From Flammeovirga aprica JL-4 (lineage in GTDB: Bacteria > Bacteroidota > Bacteroidia > Cytophagales > Flammeovirgaceae): a DNA stretch of 64,000 nucleotides. Numbering within the stretch: position 1 is the stretch's first letter; each line of letters opens with the position of its first letter. Where the stretch lies: NCBI RefSeq assembly GCF_012844305.1, contig NZ_JABANE010000001.1, forward strand, positions 1-64,000. The letters run 5' to 3'. Made by a program: the position numbers and the translations under genes. The notes under the pieces are model-generated. The model had not been told where the DNA came from. It saw nothing but the letters and a program-made list of their open reading frames with translations, and made no database searches. Positions 43,689 to 52,968 of the stretch are shown piece by piece.

Positions 43689-46319
43689 ATGAAATTTTAC
43701 TTTCTACTGCTACTTTTTTATGCTTGCACTAATTCACTTTTTGCTCAAAATGTAAAGACATTTTGGAAGTTGCTGGATAAGGGAGAGTATATTAAAATTG
43801 AGAAAAAAATACAGAAAGAAAAAGACTCGGAAACTGAAAGTGCAGTATTGCAATCTAACTTGGGACTCTATTTCTTTCATGTACCCAAGGTGTCCGATCT
43901 GGATTCGGCTTATTATTATTTTCAGAGTGCTGATACTCTTTGGAGTGATGCTTCTGAAGGAGAAAAAAATACTTGGGCTAAAAGCTATGTAACCGAAGAC
44001 TCCATCAAGAATTGGATTAAAGAGGTAGAAAAAGCAGGTTTTGACCACTCATTAGAAGAAATGACTGAACAAAGCTTTGCAGCTTATATCCAAAAATTCC
44101 CTCATGCCTTGCATATCCCAAGGGCAATTGAACTAAGAGACAGCTTGGGTTTTGAAAATGCCAAGAAGGAACATAGTTATAATGCTTACGAAGTTTTTGT
44201 AAGAACTTATCCCGAAGCGAAACAGGCAAAAGAAGCTCAACATCAATACGAACTATTGGTTTATCACTCCAAAACGAAAGACGCTGATGAAAAGGTGTTG
44301 GCTCAATTTCTCCTCGAACATCCAGAAAATAAATATAGAAATAAGGTAGAAGGACAACTTTATGCAATTAGAACTGAAAACAGATCTAAAAGTGATTACG
44401 AACAATTTATAAGAGATTACCCCAACAGTGTTTATGCTGATTCAGCAATTTCACATCTCTGGTATTTTTCTACTTCCAAAGACAGTTTATTAGTTAATTA
44501 CCCTTCATGGTCTGAGAAAGACTATTATCAATCGCTAATCAAAGAAAATGATAGGTTATTTCCTGTTTGCAGGGAAAATGAAGTAGTGTTTATCAAAGGA
44601 AACGGGGAGGTTGATTTGGAAGGAGAATTTGTAGAGGCATCCAAAGACTATAATTGTCATGGTACTGCGGGTGCTTATTTTGAAGTAACAAAAGAAAGGG
44701 GTACGGGTTGGGTTGACCGCAAGGGAAAAGAAGTTGTTGCTTGTCAGTATGATGAAATTGTTTCCTTGGAAGAAGGACTTGTGAGTGTGAAGAAGAATGG
44801 AAAATACGGTATTTATGCATTGAATGAAGGAGAGTGGATGCCTACTATTTATGATCAGGTTTTGAGAGTCAGTAATAGGTTATTTGGTGTGAGAAAGAAG
44901 GCAAGGTGGGGCGTGATTTCTTTGGAAGGTGAAATTAAATTTCCAGTAGAGGCAGGGCAGTTGATTCACATTTCAGATAATATGGTGCTGGTAATGAAGA
45001 AGGGAAGATGGGCAAGCTATAGAGAATCAGATATTTTTGAGAATAACATTTCAACAACAGACTCCACTTTTAAATTCGAAGGTTATAAGCTGCTTAAAGA
45101 TCAATGGTATGCATTGTCAGAAGAGGGAAAATGGTCTATTTATTCACCGAATGGAAAGAGGTGGAGTAAAGGAGCAGCATTTGATGAAATTAGAGACACA
45201 GCTGATGAACAAGGTTGGCTTGTAAGAAAAGATACTTTATGGCAGTTGATCAACTATGATATGGAAGTCAAAATTGATTCCATGATTCAGCCTGTTTTGG
45301 TAAAAGGAAAAGGTGTAATATCAAAATGGAATGATCAATGGGTGGCTTATCAATGGAATGGCAACAAAATCAGTGAGCATGATGCTGATACACTTTCATT
45401 TATAAATCAAGAGCTGGACTTATTAATAGAAAAGGAAAAGCAACATTGGGTGAAGTTTCAGTCTGGTAAATCACTTTCTCTTCAGAAATACAGTGACTGG
45501 AACATCACACACATCAGAAAAGATTCTCTTAATCCCGCTTTCCTTTCAGTGAAGAGTAAGAGAAATAAGAGGTATGCTTTGCTGAACGAAAATGGATCTC
45601 AAATCATGACGCCACAGTTCAGTAAACTGAATATTTATAAAGAAGGAGTAGTGACAGCTAAATACGGTACTTTGGAATATCTCTACGCCTTAAATGGGAA
45701 GAAAATTTATAACGAAGGCTATGCTTCCATTCAATATGATGATGGAGTATTTCATCTGAAATCAAAAGGAAAATATGGCTTATATGTTCCGGATTCTTCT
45801 TTCAAGATACCGCCAATGTTTGATCAGCCTTTGGAAAGAACGCATCTGAAAAAAGAAGGAGAACAGCTTTGGATGGGGAAAAAAGCAGGTAAATATGGTC
45901 TGCTTACGCTCTCAAATGCTAAGACTACCAAGCTCTACTATGAGAAAATGAAACCAATCAATAACGGACTTGCTTTTGTGTGGGAAGACGAAAAATGGAA
46001 ATTACTAGATGTTGTGAATAATACTATCGCTTTAGAATGTGACAGTTATGAATTATTTGCGCTAAGTGATGACCAATTTTGGATTCGGTACGTAAAGAAA
46101 AATAAGTTTGGCATCTATACTTCTAGCTTCGGAGATGTGATTTTTCCAGAATTTGAAGCCGTAGAAAATATGGGTGATTCAGAGAGCCCTCTGTTTATGG
46201 GCATGCAGTACATACATCAGGCAAAATTAAATATACTACTATATATGGATTTACGAGGTAAAGTTGTGTTTCAGTCTATTTTAAAAGAAAATCAATACAG
46301 AAAAATAAAATGTGAGTAA
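43689..46319 (+). CDS. large exported WG-repeat protein
   Basis: An 876-residue exported protein. A signal peptide (residues 1-20, ending LFAQ) is followed by a helical, TPR/YfiO-like region (about 20-280) with repeats such as SYNAYEVFVRTYPEAKQAKEA and SDYEQFIRDYPNSVYADSA. The rest is made of WG beta-propeller-type repeats, each with a Gly-rich strand pair like GTGWVDRKGKEVVACQYDEI and KNGKYGIYALNEGEWMPTIYDQV. Such repeats bind ligands or proteins; the role here is unknown. The ATG at 43689 is chosen because the signal peptide begins there. Confidence 0.83.
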   Translation: MKFYFLLLLFYACTNSLFAQNVKTFWKLLDKGEYIKIEKKIQKEKDSETESAVLQSNLGLYFFHVPKVSDLDSAYYYFQSADTLWSDASEGEKNTWAKSYVTEDSIKNWIKEVEKAGFDHSLEEMTEQSFAAYIQKFPHALHIPRAIELRDSLGFENAKKEHSYNAYEVFVRTYPEAKQAKEAQHQYELLVYHSKTKDADEKVLAQFLLEHPENKYRNKVEGQLYAIRTENRSKSDYEQFIRDYPNSVYADSAISHLWYFSTSKDSLLVNYPSWSEKDYYQSLIKENDRLFPVCRENEVVFIKGNGEVDLEGEFVEASKDYNCHGTAGAYFEVTKERGTGWVDRKGKEVVACQYDEIVSLEEGLVSVKKNGKYGIYALNEGEWMPTIYDQVLRVSNRLFGVRKKARWGVISLEGEIKFPVEAGQLIHISDNMVLVMKKGRWASYRESDIFENNISTTDSTFKFEGYKLLKDQWYALSEEGKWSIYSPNGKRWSKGAAFDEIRDTADEQGWLVRKDTLWQLINYDMEVKIDSMIQPVLVKGKGVISKWNDQWVAYQWNGNKISEHDADTLSFINQELDLLIEKEKQHWVKFQSGKSLSLQKYSDWNITHIRKDSLNPAFLSVKSKRNKRYALLNENGSQIMTPQFSKLNIYKEGVVTAKYGTLEYLYALNGKKIYNEGYASIQYDDGVFHLKSKGKYGLYVPDSSFKIPPMFDQPLERTHLKKEGEQLWMGKKAGKYGLLTLSNAKTTKLYYEKMKPINNGLAFVWEDEKWKLLDVVNNTIALECDSYELFALSDDQFWIRYVKKNKFGIYTSSFGDVIFPEFEAVENMGDSESPLFMGMQYIHQAKLNILLYMDLRGKVVFQSILKENQYRKIKCE

Positions 46320-46581
46320 TAAGCTACGACATTCGTTCAAGATCTAAAAAGAGGTTAAAGAACTGTTAAAACTATCTTAATGAACTCTCATAAATAGATT
46401 TGTTGAATTTAATCATTGTTTTGAATTCTCATATTTTTCTAAAATAGCATTGCAGTTACAGAGAATAAATATTTAAAAAAATACGAGGATTTAACTTAAC
46501 ATATTGGCATTCAGTTGAATACTAATGAATAAATAATCTTTCTAGTTGCACTAAGCATCAAGTACGATATAATACACAATT

Positions 46582-48078
46582 ATGAAAAAGAAATTATTAC
46601 TTCTACTATTGTCCATTGGAGTAGGTATGACAGTAGGGGTAGCTCCGGCTCTAGCGAGTGGAGGGGGGCATCCAGAAGCAGCCGCGTGGTCAGTTATTCC
46701 GTTTGCAACATTATTAACGATGATTGCGACAGGACCACTTTTTTACGAAAAATTCTGGCATCATAACTATCCAAAAGTTGCAGTAGGTTTAGCATCGGCG
46801 GTGGTTTTATATTATATTTTTGGGTTACATAATACTCATGCACCAATTCATGCATTTTTTGAGTATTTCCAATTTATTGCCTTACTATCAGGTTTATATA
46901 TTGCCTCAGGCGGTATTATGATCAAGGTAGACAGAAAAGGAACACCAATGGTGAATACTATTTTATTAGTTTTTGGTGCAGTTATTTCAAATATTATTGG
47001 TACAACAGGAGCTTCAATGCTATTGATCAGACCGTTTATGCGTCTAAATCAAGAGAGATTGCAGCCTTACCATATTGTATTCTTCATCTTTATTGTAAGT
47101 AACGTGGGTGGTGCATTGACGCCAATCGGTGACCCTCCATTATTCTTAGGTTTCTTGAAAGGGGTGCCTTTTGAGTGGACATTGATTCACAGTTTGCCAA
47201 TGTGGGCATTCGCTATCACATTTTTAGCAGTAATCTTCTATTTCTTCGATAAGCGTTTTATCAACAAAACAAACTTATTGTATGATGAAGAAGAGCAAAG
47301 AGAATTCTCGAATAAGATCAGTATTACAGGTTCAAAGAACTTTGCATGGTTAGCTGTTTTAGTTGGAGCTGTATTCTTAGATCCTTCAAAAATTGCATGG
47401 TTGCCAGGTATTCTTCAAACTCACGATGGTTTTTCAATTGGTTTCTTAGCAGACCTTGAGCACCATGAAGGGGCAACGTTATTCTCTTTCATCAGAGAGA
47501 TTATTATGTTGACAGTTGGTTTCTTGTCTTACAAGTTAGCGGATCAGGATGCCATCAAAGGAAACGAATTTAACTTTGAGCCAATCCGTGAGGTAGCATT
47601 TATCTTTATCGGTATCTTCGGCACAATGATGCCGGCGTTGGAATTAGTAGCCAACTTTGCGAAATCTCCAGAAGGAGCAGCGTTGATCACACACAACTCA
47701 TTGTACTGGGCAACAGGAGCACTTTCAGGAATTTTGGATAATGCACCAACTTACTTGAACTTCTTTACAGCGGCAATGGCCTCTAAAGGTGCTGAGATTG
47801 GTGTTGTGAAAGACGTAATTGACTTTACAAATGGTATTGTTCAAGGATCGCCAAATGCGGAAGCAGTATTAGAATTGACAGCAATTTCAGTTGCTGCAGT
47901 ATTCTTCGGAGCGATGACTTATATTGGTAATGGACCTAACTTTATGGTGAAGTCTATTGCAGAGCAATCAGGTGTGGAAATGCCTTCATTCTTCGGATAC
48001 ATTTTACGTTACTCATTACCGATTTTATTAAGTGTATTGATTATCGTTTGGTTAGTATTCTTTGCTTTTGCAGGATAA
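46582..48078 (+). CDS. NhaD-like sodium/proton antiporter
   Basis: A 498-residue polytopic transporter with about 11-12 helices and an N-terminal cleavable or anchor signal (ending ALASG). The motifs GTTGASMLLIRPFMRLN and SNVGGALTPIGDPPLFLGFLKGVPFEWT are hallmarks of the NhaD / CitM-type ion transporter superfamily; the second half repeats them as SGILDNAPTYLNFFTA and GAMTYIGNGPNFMVKSI. Exchange of Na+ for H+ fits a marine lifestyle. Single-gene unit. Confidence 0.88.
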   Translation: MKKKLLLLLLSIGVGMTVGVAPALASGGGHPEAAAWSVIPFATLLTMIATGPLFYEKFWHHNYPKVAVGLASAVVLYYIFGLHNTHAPIHAFFEYFQFIALLSGLYIASGGIMIKVDRKGTPMVNTILLVFGAVISNIIGTTGASMLLIRPFMRLNQERLQPYHIVFFIFIVSNVGGALTPIGDPPLFLGFLKGVPFEWTLIHSLPMWAFAITFLAVIFYFFDKRFINKTNLLYDEEEQREFSNKISITGSKNFAWLAVLVGAVFLDPSKIAWLPGILQTHDGFSIGFLADLEHHEGATLFSFIREIIMLTVGFLSYKLADQDAIKGNEFNFEPIREVAFIFIGIFGTMMPALELVANFAKSPEGAALITHNSLYWATGALSGILDNAPTYLNFFTAAMASKGAEIGVVKDVIDFTNGIVQGSPNAEAVLELTAISVAAVFFGAMTYIGNGPNFMVKSIAEQSGVEMPSFFGYILRYSLPILLSVLIIVWLVFFAFAG

Positions 48079-48117
48079 GGATTGAATAAAATAGAGCTTT
48101 AGGCTTTAGCAATATAG

Positions 48118-48155
48118 AAGCGTTATCATGAGTTGTCATGGTAACGCTTTTTCTT
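48118..48155 (+). terminator. terminator of the antiporter gene
   Basis: AAGCGTTATCATGA / TCATGGTAACGCTT, 14 pairs (one wobble) with loop GTTG and a T-rich tail. Confidence 0.88.
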
Positions 48156-48204
48156 TTTGAAGAAATAATAATCAGCATAAGATAATTATATCTTAGTACT
48201 TGTT

Positions 48205-48212
48205 TATATTTG
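48205..48212 (+). promoter_or_regulatory. -7 promoter element for gldB
   Basis: TATATTTG, a TAnnTTTG match 38 bases before the gldB ATG. No TTTG -33 box at the expected distance. Confidence 0.45.
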
Positions 48213-48249
48213 AACGCTGAATTTACAAATCAAACAGATCTAATTTTTT

Positions 48250-49275
48250 ATGAGATATATATATTCCCATTTTTTAGTAGGGATGTTGCTAGCCTTGACC
48301 TTTGTAAGCTGTAGTGATGAGAAAGAGATTCCTGATGTGTCAGACATTCAGGTAGAAGTAGAAGTAAGAAGGTTGGAGCAGGAAATCTTTGCTTTAGAGA
48401 GTAAAGATCAAATAGTGAAATACCTGATTGAAAACCCAGAAATAGAACAAAAGTATTTTTTACAGGCGGGATTGTATCCTTCTAGAGCCTATTTGGTCGA
48501 TGCACTATGGGACTTCAGAGAGAAAGCAGAAAATGATACCTTGAAACTGGATGCAGATAGAATCTTTGGTGATTTTGAGAAGCAAAAAAAGGAGCTTGAG
48601 CAAGCTTTTAAATTTATCAAGTATCACTTTCCAGATTTTGAACCTCCAAAAGTCTATACTTCTATTTCCGGATTTGCCAATTGGGGATTTGGTGGTGATG
48701 TCTTAGATTTTGGTGATTTTATTGTTATAGGTTTGGATTACTTTGAAGGAAAGACTGCAACATACAGAGTGCCTGAGGTGCCCATGTATATCCTCAAGCG
48801 CTATTCTCCAGATTATTTGGTGCCTTTTACTATGCAGATCATTTCAAATCGATACAACAAAGTCAATGCTAATGACAGAACAGTTTTATCGCATATGATT
48901 GCCTGGGGTAAAGCCTATGAATTTATTGATGAAGTATTGCCATATGTGCCAGATACTATAAAAGTGGCCTATACAGCACAGCAATTAGTAGAAGTAAATT
49001 ATAATGAGGGTTACATTTGGTCTCACTTTGTGGAGAATGAACTGCTGTACAAGTCTGAGCGTATGACAGTGAAACGTTATGTAGATGACAGACCAACTAC
49101 ATCAGAAATCTCTGGAGATAGCCCTGGGCGAATAGGAAGGTGGTTAGGATGGAGAATAGTGGACAGCTATATGAGAGCACATCCTAAAGTAACTTTAGCA
49201 GAGTTGATGGCAGATGATAATGCGGCAAAGATTCTGAGGCAGTCCAAGTACAAGCCTTTGAATAGGAAGAAATAG
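48250..49275 (+). CDS. gldB: gliding motility lipoprotein GldB
   Basis: A 341-residue lipoprotein (lipobox LTFVSC, Cys21) of the gliding motility / type IX secretion apparatus of Bacteroidota. GldB family stretches include VEVRRLEQEIFAL near the N-terminus, KVNANDRTVLSHMIAWGKAYEF, NYNEGYIWSHFVENELLY and the characteristic C-terminal SGDSPGRIGRWLGWRIVDSYM. The family looks like a degenerate zinc peptidase. Its neighbours here are not other gld genes. The window's T9SS cargo domains agree with a functional secretion system. Confidence 0.9.
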   Translation: MRYIYSHFLVGMLLALTFVSCSDEKEIPDVSDIQVEVEVRRLEQEIFALESKDQIVKYLIENPEIEQKYFLQAGLYPSRAYLVDALWDFREKAENDTLKLDADRIFGDFEKQKKELEQAFKFIKYHFPDFEPPKVYTSISGFANWGFGGDVLDFGDFIVIGLDYFEGKTATYRVPEVPMYILKRYSPDYLVPFTMQIISNRYNKVNANDRTVLSHMIAWGKAYEFIDEVLPYVPDTIKVAYTAQQLVEVNYNEGYIWSHFVENELLYKSERMTVKRYVDDRPTTSEISGDSPGRIGRWLGWRIVDSYMRAHPKVTLAELMADDNAAKILRQSKYKPLNRKK

Positions 49276-49440
49276 TTTTGAAGTAAGAGTTATTAAGAGG
49301 GATGAGGTAAGGTAGTTTATATTGTGTTTCAAAAATGCTCTAAATCTTTGATTATGAATTTAGTATTAAGCAAATAAATATTAGATAACACTAAACAATC
49401 TTAAAGGATTAGCAACTGTCTCTAATAATATTTAGTATTG
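49276..49440. other. AT-rich spacer before the candidate RNA gene
   Basis: No reading frame. It contains TGTTTCAAAAATGCTCTAAA near 49325, almost identical to a stretch at 30312-30331, and a partial promoter-like TAGTATTG at 49433-49440 (one mismatch to TAnnTTTG). Confidence 0.4.
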
Positions 49441-49616
49441 GTAAACGAGGAATATACCGTGTTTTATCCTTGCCTTATTGGAATTGTAATCTGATAAGGT
49501 GAGCACCAAAGTATTCATTACGGTGAGCGTTGAATTAATCAATGTTGAAAAAAAATATTTATATCCTCGTTTACTGAGCCTCCCCTACTGTTTTGCAGTA
49601 TGTGGAGGTTTTTTTA
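49441..49616 (+). ncRNA. candidate structured non-coding RNA
   Basis: A closing stem pairs GTAAACGAGGAATAT (49441-49455) with ATATCCTCGTTTAC (49561-49574). Inside, ACCGT (49456-49460) pairs with ACGGT (49520-49524) around the hairpin CCTTATTGG / CTGATAAGG, and a second hairpin CGTTGA-ATTAA-TCAATG lies at 49528-49544. An intrinsic terminator follows at 49579-49616. GGTGAGC occurs twice (49498, 49522). No open reading frame fits. The layout of one long stem closing an internal multi-branch region resembles regulatory RNAs such as 6S RNA, but I cannot assign a family. Confidence 0.5.
49579..49616 (+). terminator. terminator of the candidate RNA
   Basis: CCTCC and TACTG pair with CAGTA and GGAGG around loop TTTTG, followed by seven Ts. 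Confidence 0.85.
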
Positions 49617-49654
49617 TTGGGAGGGTTTGATGTGATGATTCTTAAAACGTAATG

Positions 49655-49689
49655 CATAAAAAAGACAGTTCACTTTTCAATGAACTGTC
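49655..49689 (-). terminator. terminator of the hpf gene
   Basis: GACAGTTCA / TGAACTGTC, 9 base pairs with an 8-base loop; on the minus strand followed by TTTTTTATG. Confidence 0.82.
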
Positions 49690-49750
49690 CCTTAGCATCT
49701 TTTTATATTGAACTTTTAGCCTCGTTTTCTACAAATGAGGTGACTAGAGC

Positions 49751-50065
49751 TTAAGCTCCAGATTTATCTAAAAGTTTTTCTTTATATTTTTTTACTTGGC
49801 GGCGTAAAGACTCAGTGGCTTCATCTGTTGCGGCTTCAAAGGATACACCATGCTTTTTAGCAACTAGAATATCTCCTGGAATATGTAACTTGATTTCAAC
49901 TACCTTGTTATCTCGACTGTTGTCACCATTTTTTTCTACCCTTAGGAATACTTCTCCTCCTGTAAAACGGTCATAAAAAGTTTCCAATTTATTAATTTTA
50001 ACCTCTATAAAATCGATTAATTTCTGATCTGCTGTGAAATGTATTGATTGGATGTCGAGTTTCAT
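49751..50065 (-). CDS. hpf: ribosome hibernation promoting factor (HPF/RaiA)
   Basis: Short-type hibernation factor, 104 residues, that binds the 30S subunit and stabilises idle ribosomes. The beta-alpha fold has IHFTADQKLIDFIEVKINKLETFYDRF, VEIKLHIPGDILVAKKHGVSFEAATDEATESLRRQVKKYKEKL; the C-terminal lysine-rich helix is typical. It lacks the dimerisation domain of long HPF. It lies downstream of xer and rpsU on the same strand, an order common in Bacteroidota. Confidence 0.93.
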   Translation of the reverse strand: MKLDIQSIHFTADQKLIDFIEVKINKLETFYDRFTGGEVFLRVEKNGDNSRDNKVVEIKLHIPGDILVAKKHGVSFEAATDEATESLRRQVKKYKEKLLDKSGA

Positions 50066-50254
50066 ATTCTTACAGTTTTATGTGTTATGAAAAATTTTTT
50101 AACTGTGAAAAGATGCTGTACATTTTCTCATTTGTACAAAACATTGTGTCAGATAACACCCTGCTAAAAGTATTAATTTTACCGTTTATCTTATAATCTA
50201 TATTACGGCTTTTTTCCAACTTGGTTGTATGAATTTACAACATTTTTTCAGAAG

Positions 50255-51145
50255 TCAAACCCTTTTTTTCTTTGCTCTAGGGTGGGCTTGAGCGTGTACT
50301 TTTTTCATTCTTTGGAGCGAAGAATGCGTATATATCTGAGTGGCAGAAAGATTGGCATGTCCAAGGAGTTCTTTTACGTCATTTAAGGCAGCTCCTTTTT
50401 CTAAAATATTTGTTGCAAAAGAATGTCTTAAAATATGTGGACTTTTTTTTCCTGCTGTTGTATTCAACTCCAAGTAGTGCTTTACAATGCTGTAAAGCTG
50501 ACTGTACTTCAAGGTGGCACCGTCTTGAAGTAGGAATAGATCGGGGTTTTGATGTTCTTTTCTATTGCTAAGGTAAATTTTAAGTTGTTGTACTAAAACC
50601 GCGTGCAATGGAACGATTCGTTCCTTATCACGTTTTCCTAAGACCTTTACAGTATTTTTATAAAAGTCCAGGTCATTGACTTGTATGCTTAATAACTCAT
50701 TTGCTCTTAGTCCGGTTCCATAGAGGAACTCAAAAATCAGTTTATCCCTGATTCCTTCAAAAGAGTCGTCAAAAACTTCACCATTGAGCATGTTGTCCAT
50801 TTCTTGTGGCTTTACATACTGCGGTATCCTTTTTGAGGTTTTTAAAACATGTACAGTCTTGGCAGGGTCAATGTCTATAATTCCACACTGTTTTAAATAC
50901 TTGTAGAAACTTTTCAGCGAAGTGCTTTTCCGATTAATACTTCTAGGACTTAAATCAGCTTCCATTAGTGAAGCTATCCAAACTCTCACTTCTGCTTTAG
51001 TGGCATTTTCGAGTAATACGTCTTTGTCTTCCTCCTGTAAGAAAGATAGGAATTGTTCTAAGTCAATTCTATAGGCAGTGAGTGTGTGGGAACTTACTTT
51101 CTTTTCAAATTCTAAATAGGTTAAAAAAGATTGGAGTTTTGTCAT
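50255..51145 (-). CDS. tyrosine recombinase XerC/XerD
   Basis: Site-specific recombinase of chromosome dimer resolution, 296 residues. The N-terminal SAM-like DNA-binding domain opens with FLTYLEFEKKVSSHTLTAYRIDLEQFLSFL. All catalytic residues are visible: Arg in YGTGLRANELLSI, Lys in VLGKRDKERIVPL, His-x-x-Arg in HILRHSFATNIL, His in LLGHANLS and the nucleophile Tyr in QIYTHSS. The neighbourhood (rpsU upstream, hpf downstream) is the housekeeping one and there are no integron or phage genes, so it is not a mobile-element integrase. Confidence 0.93.
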   Translation of the reverse strand: MTKLQSFLTYLEFEKKVSSHTLTAYRIDLEQFLSFLQEEDKDVLLENATKAEVRVWIASLMEADLSPRSINRKSTSLKSFYKYLKQCGIIDIDPAKTVHVLKTSKRIPQYVKPQEMDNMLNGEVFDDSFEGIRDKLIFEFLYGTGLRANELLSIQVNDLDFYKNTVKVLGKRDKERIVPLHAVLVQQLKIYLSNRKEHQNPDLFLLQDGATLKYSQLYSIVKHYLELNTTAGKKSPHILRHSFATNILEKGAALNDVKELLGHANLSATQIYTHSSLQRMKKVHAQAHPRAKKKRV

Positions 51146-51305
51146 ATAAATTGTACCTGCTGTTCGTTCTCTTCGGAGCTCTATTCTATTTAAATTATGA
51201 ATCTCAAAATATTAAATTACTATTACTCTATACACTATAATATCTCGAAGAGTACTTGTGTCTAAATTACACTTAAAATTTAGAATTTGAAAATTTTTCC
51301 ATACA

Positions 51306-51339
51306 AAAAGCCCATCAATTCTAAAATTGATGGGCTTTT
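51306..51339 (-). terminator. terminator of rpsU
   Basis: AAAAGCCCATCAATT / AATTGATGGGCTTTT, a 15-base-pair stem with a 4-base loop; T run on the minus strand. It lies between rpsU and xer, so the two may be separate transcripts. Confidence 0.9.
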
Positions 51340-51360
51340 ATTGAGAACTCAAAAAAGAGA

Positions 51361-51555
51361 TTAAGCACCTTGCTCAGTTCTCATTTTGATTTTGTAAGCT
51401 GTTTTGATAGCTTTTTTACGGTCAGCTACTGATTGCTTCTCATAGTAAGCACGTGCACGTAATTGACGTAATACTTTTGTTCTCTCAAATTTCTTTTTGA
51501 AACGCTTAAGAGCACGGTCGATAGACTCGTTATCTTTTACTTTAATTTCGATCAT
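51361..51555 (-). CDS. rpsU: 30S ribosomal protein S21
   Basis: A 64-residue basic protein matching bS21: EIKVKDNESIDRALKRFKKKFERTKVLRQLRARAYYEKQS, ending in lysine- and arginine-rich sequence. In many Bacteroidota bS21 helps in the anti-Shine-Dalgarno occlusion that makes leaderless-like initiation the rule. Followed by xer and hpf on the same strand. A TATATTTG promoter box lies about 54 bases upstream. Confidence 0.96.
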   Translation of the reverse strand: MIEIKVKDNESIDRALKRFKKKFERTKVLRQLRARAYYEKQSVADRKKAIKTAYKIKMRTEQGA

Positions 51556-51608
51556 TATATTTTCCTTTTAATAAGGTTTTTTCAAATTCAATTCATGATT
51601 TCGGATCG

Positions 51609-51616
51609 CAAATATA
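51609..51616 (-). promoter_or_regulatory. -7 promoter element for rpsU
   Basis: TATATTTG on the minus strand, a TAnnTTTG match, 54 bases before the ATG. A TTTG exists farther upstream but at 31 bases, outside the usual spacing. Confidence 0.45.
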
Positions 51617-51689
51617 ATCAAGTTTTATAAAAAAGGAAAATGATTTGCAAAAATAATCGAGAAGATTTCTAAATGATTCTTATTGATTG

Positions 51690-52766
51690 TCAATCTTGTA
51701 GTACTAGAATTTCCCTTTCAATCTCCTTCCATGAGAAGTTGGAATAAGTAGCAATCGACAATAAATCCCCTTTATTCAGTACAGTTTCGGGATTTGGACA
51801 GGCATCTGTCTTCCCATTTTGTATTAAAGCGATAACATTACACTGCTGTTTTAAGCTTACACTCGCCTTCATTATTTTTAACTGAAGATCCATCCAATTC
51901 ATACCTTCCAGCCTGTTTATTTCCACTGTAACAGGGTTTGCACCTTTAGTATTGTAAAGCAAATCTTCTACAACCATAGCAGAATAAGGGTCCTGACATT
52001 CTTGTACAATGGCTAATACTGATAAATCAGCGTTGATATAAGTAGCATTATTATCTTCGAACATCCATGTGTTTGCTTTTTCTACTAATACAAAAAGAAC
52101 CCTTGTCCCTTCAGTCACAAAACGTTCCAGCAGATCGACAGTGGTTTTTGTAGCGCCGTCGGCAGAAGAATTATCTTGTGCATTAGGGAATACAATAATG
52201 GTTTTGTTCTGATTGATGTTGGCATTTAGATAAGTACTCTTTTGTAAAGGGCATCCCTTAACAAAGTGAATATTTGGTATTTCTTGAATCTCGAGGGGCA
52301 ATGCTTCTATGTTATTATCCACAAAACAGATCCCGACATCTTTTTCAATAGCTCTTAATTCTTCAATAAAATTTTTAGCGATGGATGTGGCAGGGAAGTT
52401 AAAAATTACATACCCATCATTAAATGGATTTTTCATATAGCCTAATTTCTTTTGTGTTTTGTGATATTCTTTATAATCAAATACAGCACTGAACATTGCT
52501 CCAACAAATGCAATACTCACAGTACTAAGGGTCATTGTAATAATACGTCCGAATAATGTTTCTGCAGGACGGTTACCATACCCAACAGTTGTGGCGGTTT
52601 GCCAAGTCTGCCAGATGGCTTCATTCCATGAAACAGCTTCAACATATTTAAATAAAATAGCGAACAGAACATTGATCATTAAAGTGTAAAGAATGATACG
52701 CTTCAACCTCCCAAATTCTGCACTACCTCTGTGGAGACTGAATCTCCGAAATAAGTTGAAAATCAT
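51690..52766 (-). CDS. two-helix potassium channel with degenerate RCK domain
   Basis: A 358-residue channel with an outer helix (about 24-43), the selectivity filter TATTVGYGN at about 59-67, an inner helix (about 80-98) and a cytosolic nucleotide-binding-like domain. The RCK-like region starts VIFNFPATSIAKNFIEELRAIEKDVGICFVDNN: the expected GxGxxG of the Rossmann motif is replaced by NFPATS, so it probably does not bind NAD. A C-terminal RCK-C half follows. It may be ligand-insensitive or sense something else. The surrounding genes are not K+ related. Confidence 0.85.
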   Translation of the reverse strand: MIFNLFRRFSLHRGSAEFGRLKRIILYTLMINVLFAILFKYVEAVSWNEAIWQTWQTATTVGYGNRPAETLFGRIITMTLSTVSIAFVGAMFSAVFDYKEYHKTQKKLGYMKNPFNDGYVIFNFPATSIAKNFIEELRAIEKDVGICFVDNNIEALPLEIQEIPNIHFVKGCPLQKSTYLNANINQNKTIIVFPNAQDNSSADGATKTTVDLLERFVTEGTRVLFVLVEKANTWMFEDNNATYINADLSVLAIVQECQDPYSAMVVEDLLYNTKGANPVTVEINRLEGMNWMDLQLKIMKASVSLKQQCNVIALIQNGKTDACPNPETVLNKGDLLSIATYSNFSWKEIEREILVLQD

Positions 52767-52968
52767 ATTAAGGTTTTATTGTCGTTTGATGTTATAAAAA
52801 TGAGGTGTTACATAACACCTTGTTTCAGCCTGCTTAATTTTAAAATATTAGAGTACTTGAAAAAATAGATACAGGTACCTAAATATAATACAGAAGATTG
52901 ATGAAAAAATAATTTGTAATTATAAGATTGTTTTAAAAAAGGTTAACTGTACCTGTCAATTAGATCAA

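Noticed and set aside
46320-46581. Sodium or lithium riboswitch upstream of the antiporter gene
   Set aside because: I found no conserved stem, pseudoknot or terminator-antiterminator pair in the 261-base leader region.
49441-49616. Identification as 6S RNA
   Set aside because: The long closing stem fits, but the internal multi-branch layout and lack of a clear central bubble prevent a firm call by eye.
50255-51145. Tyrosine recombinase as evidence for a mobile element
   Set aside because: It sits in the conserved rpsU-xer-hpf neighbourhood, has no flanking repeats or phage genes and the adjacent genes are housekeeping.
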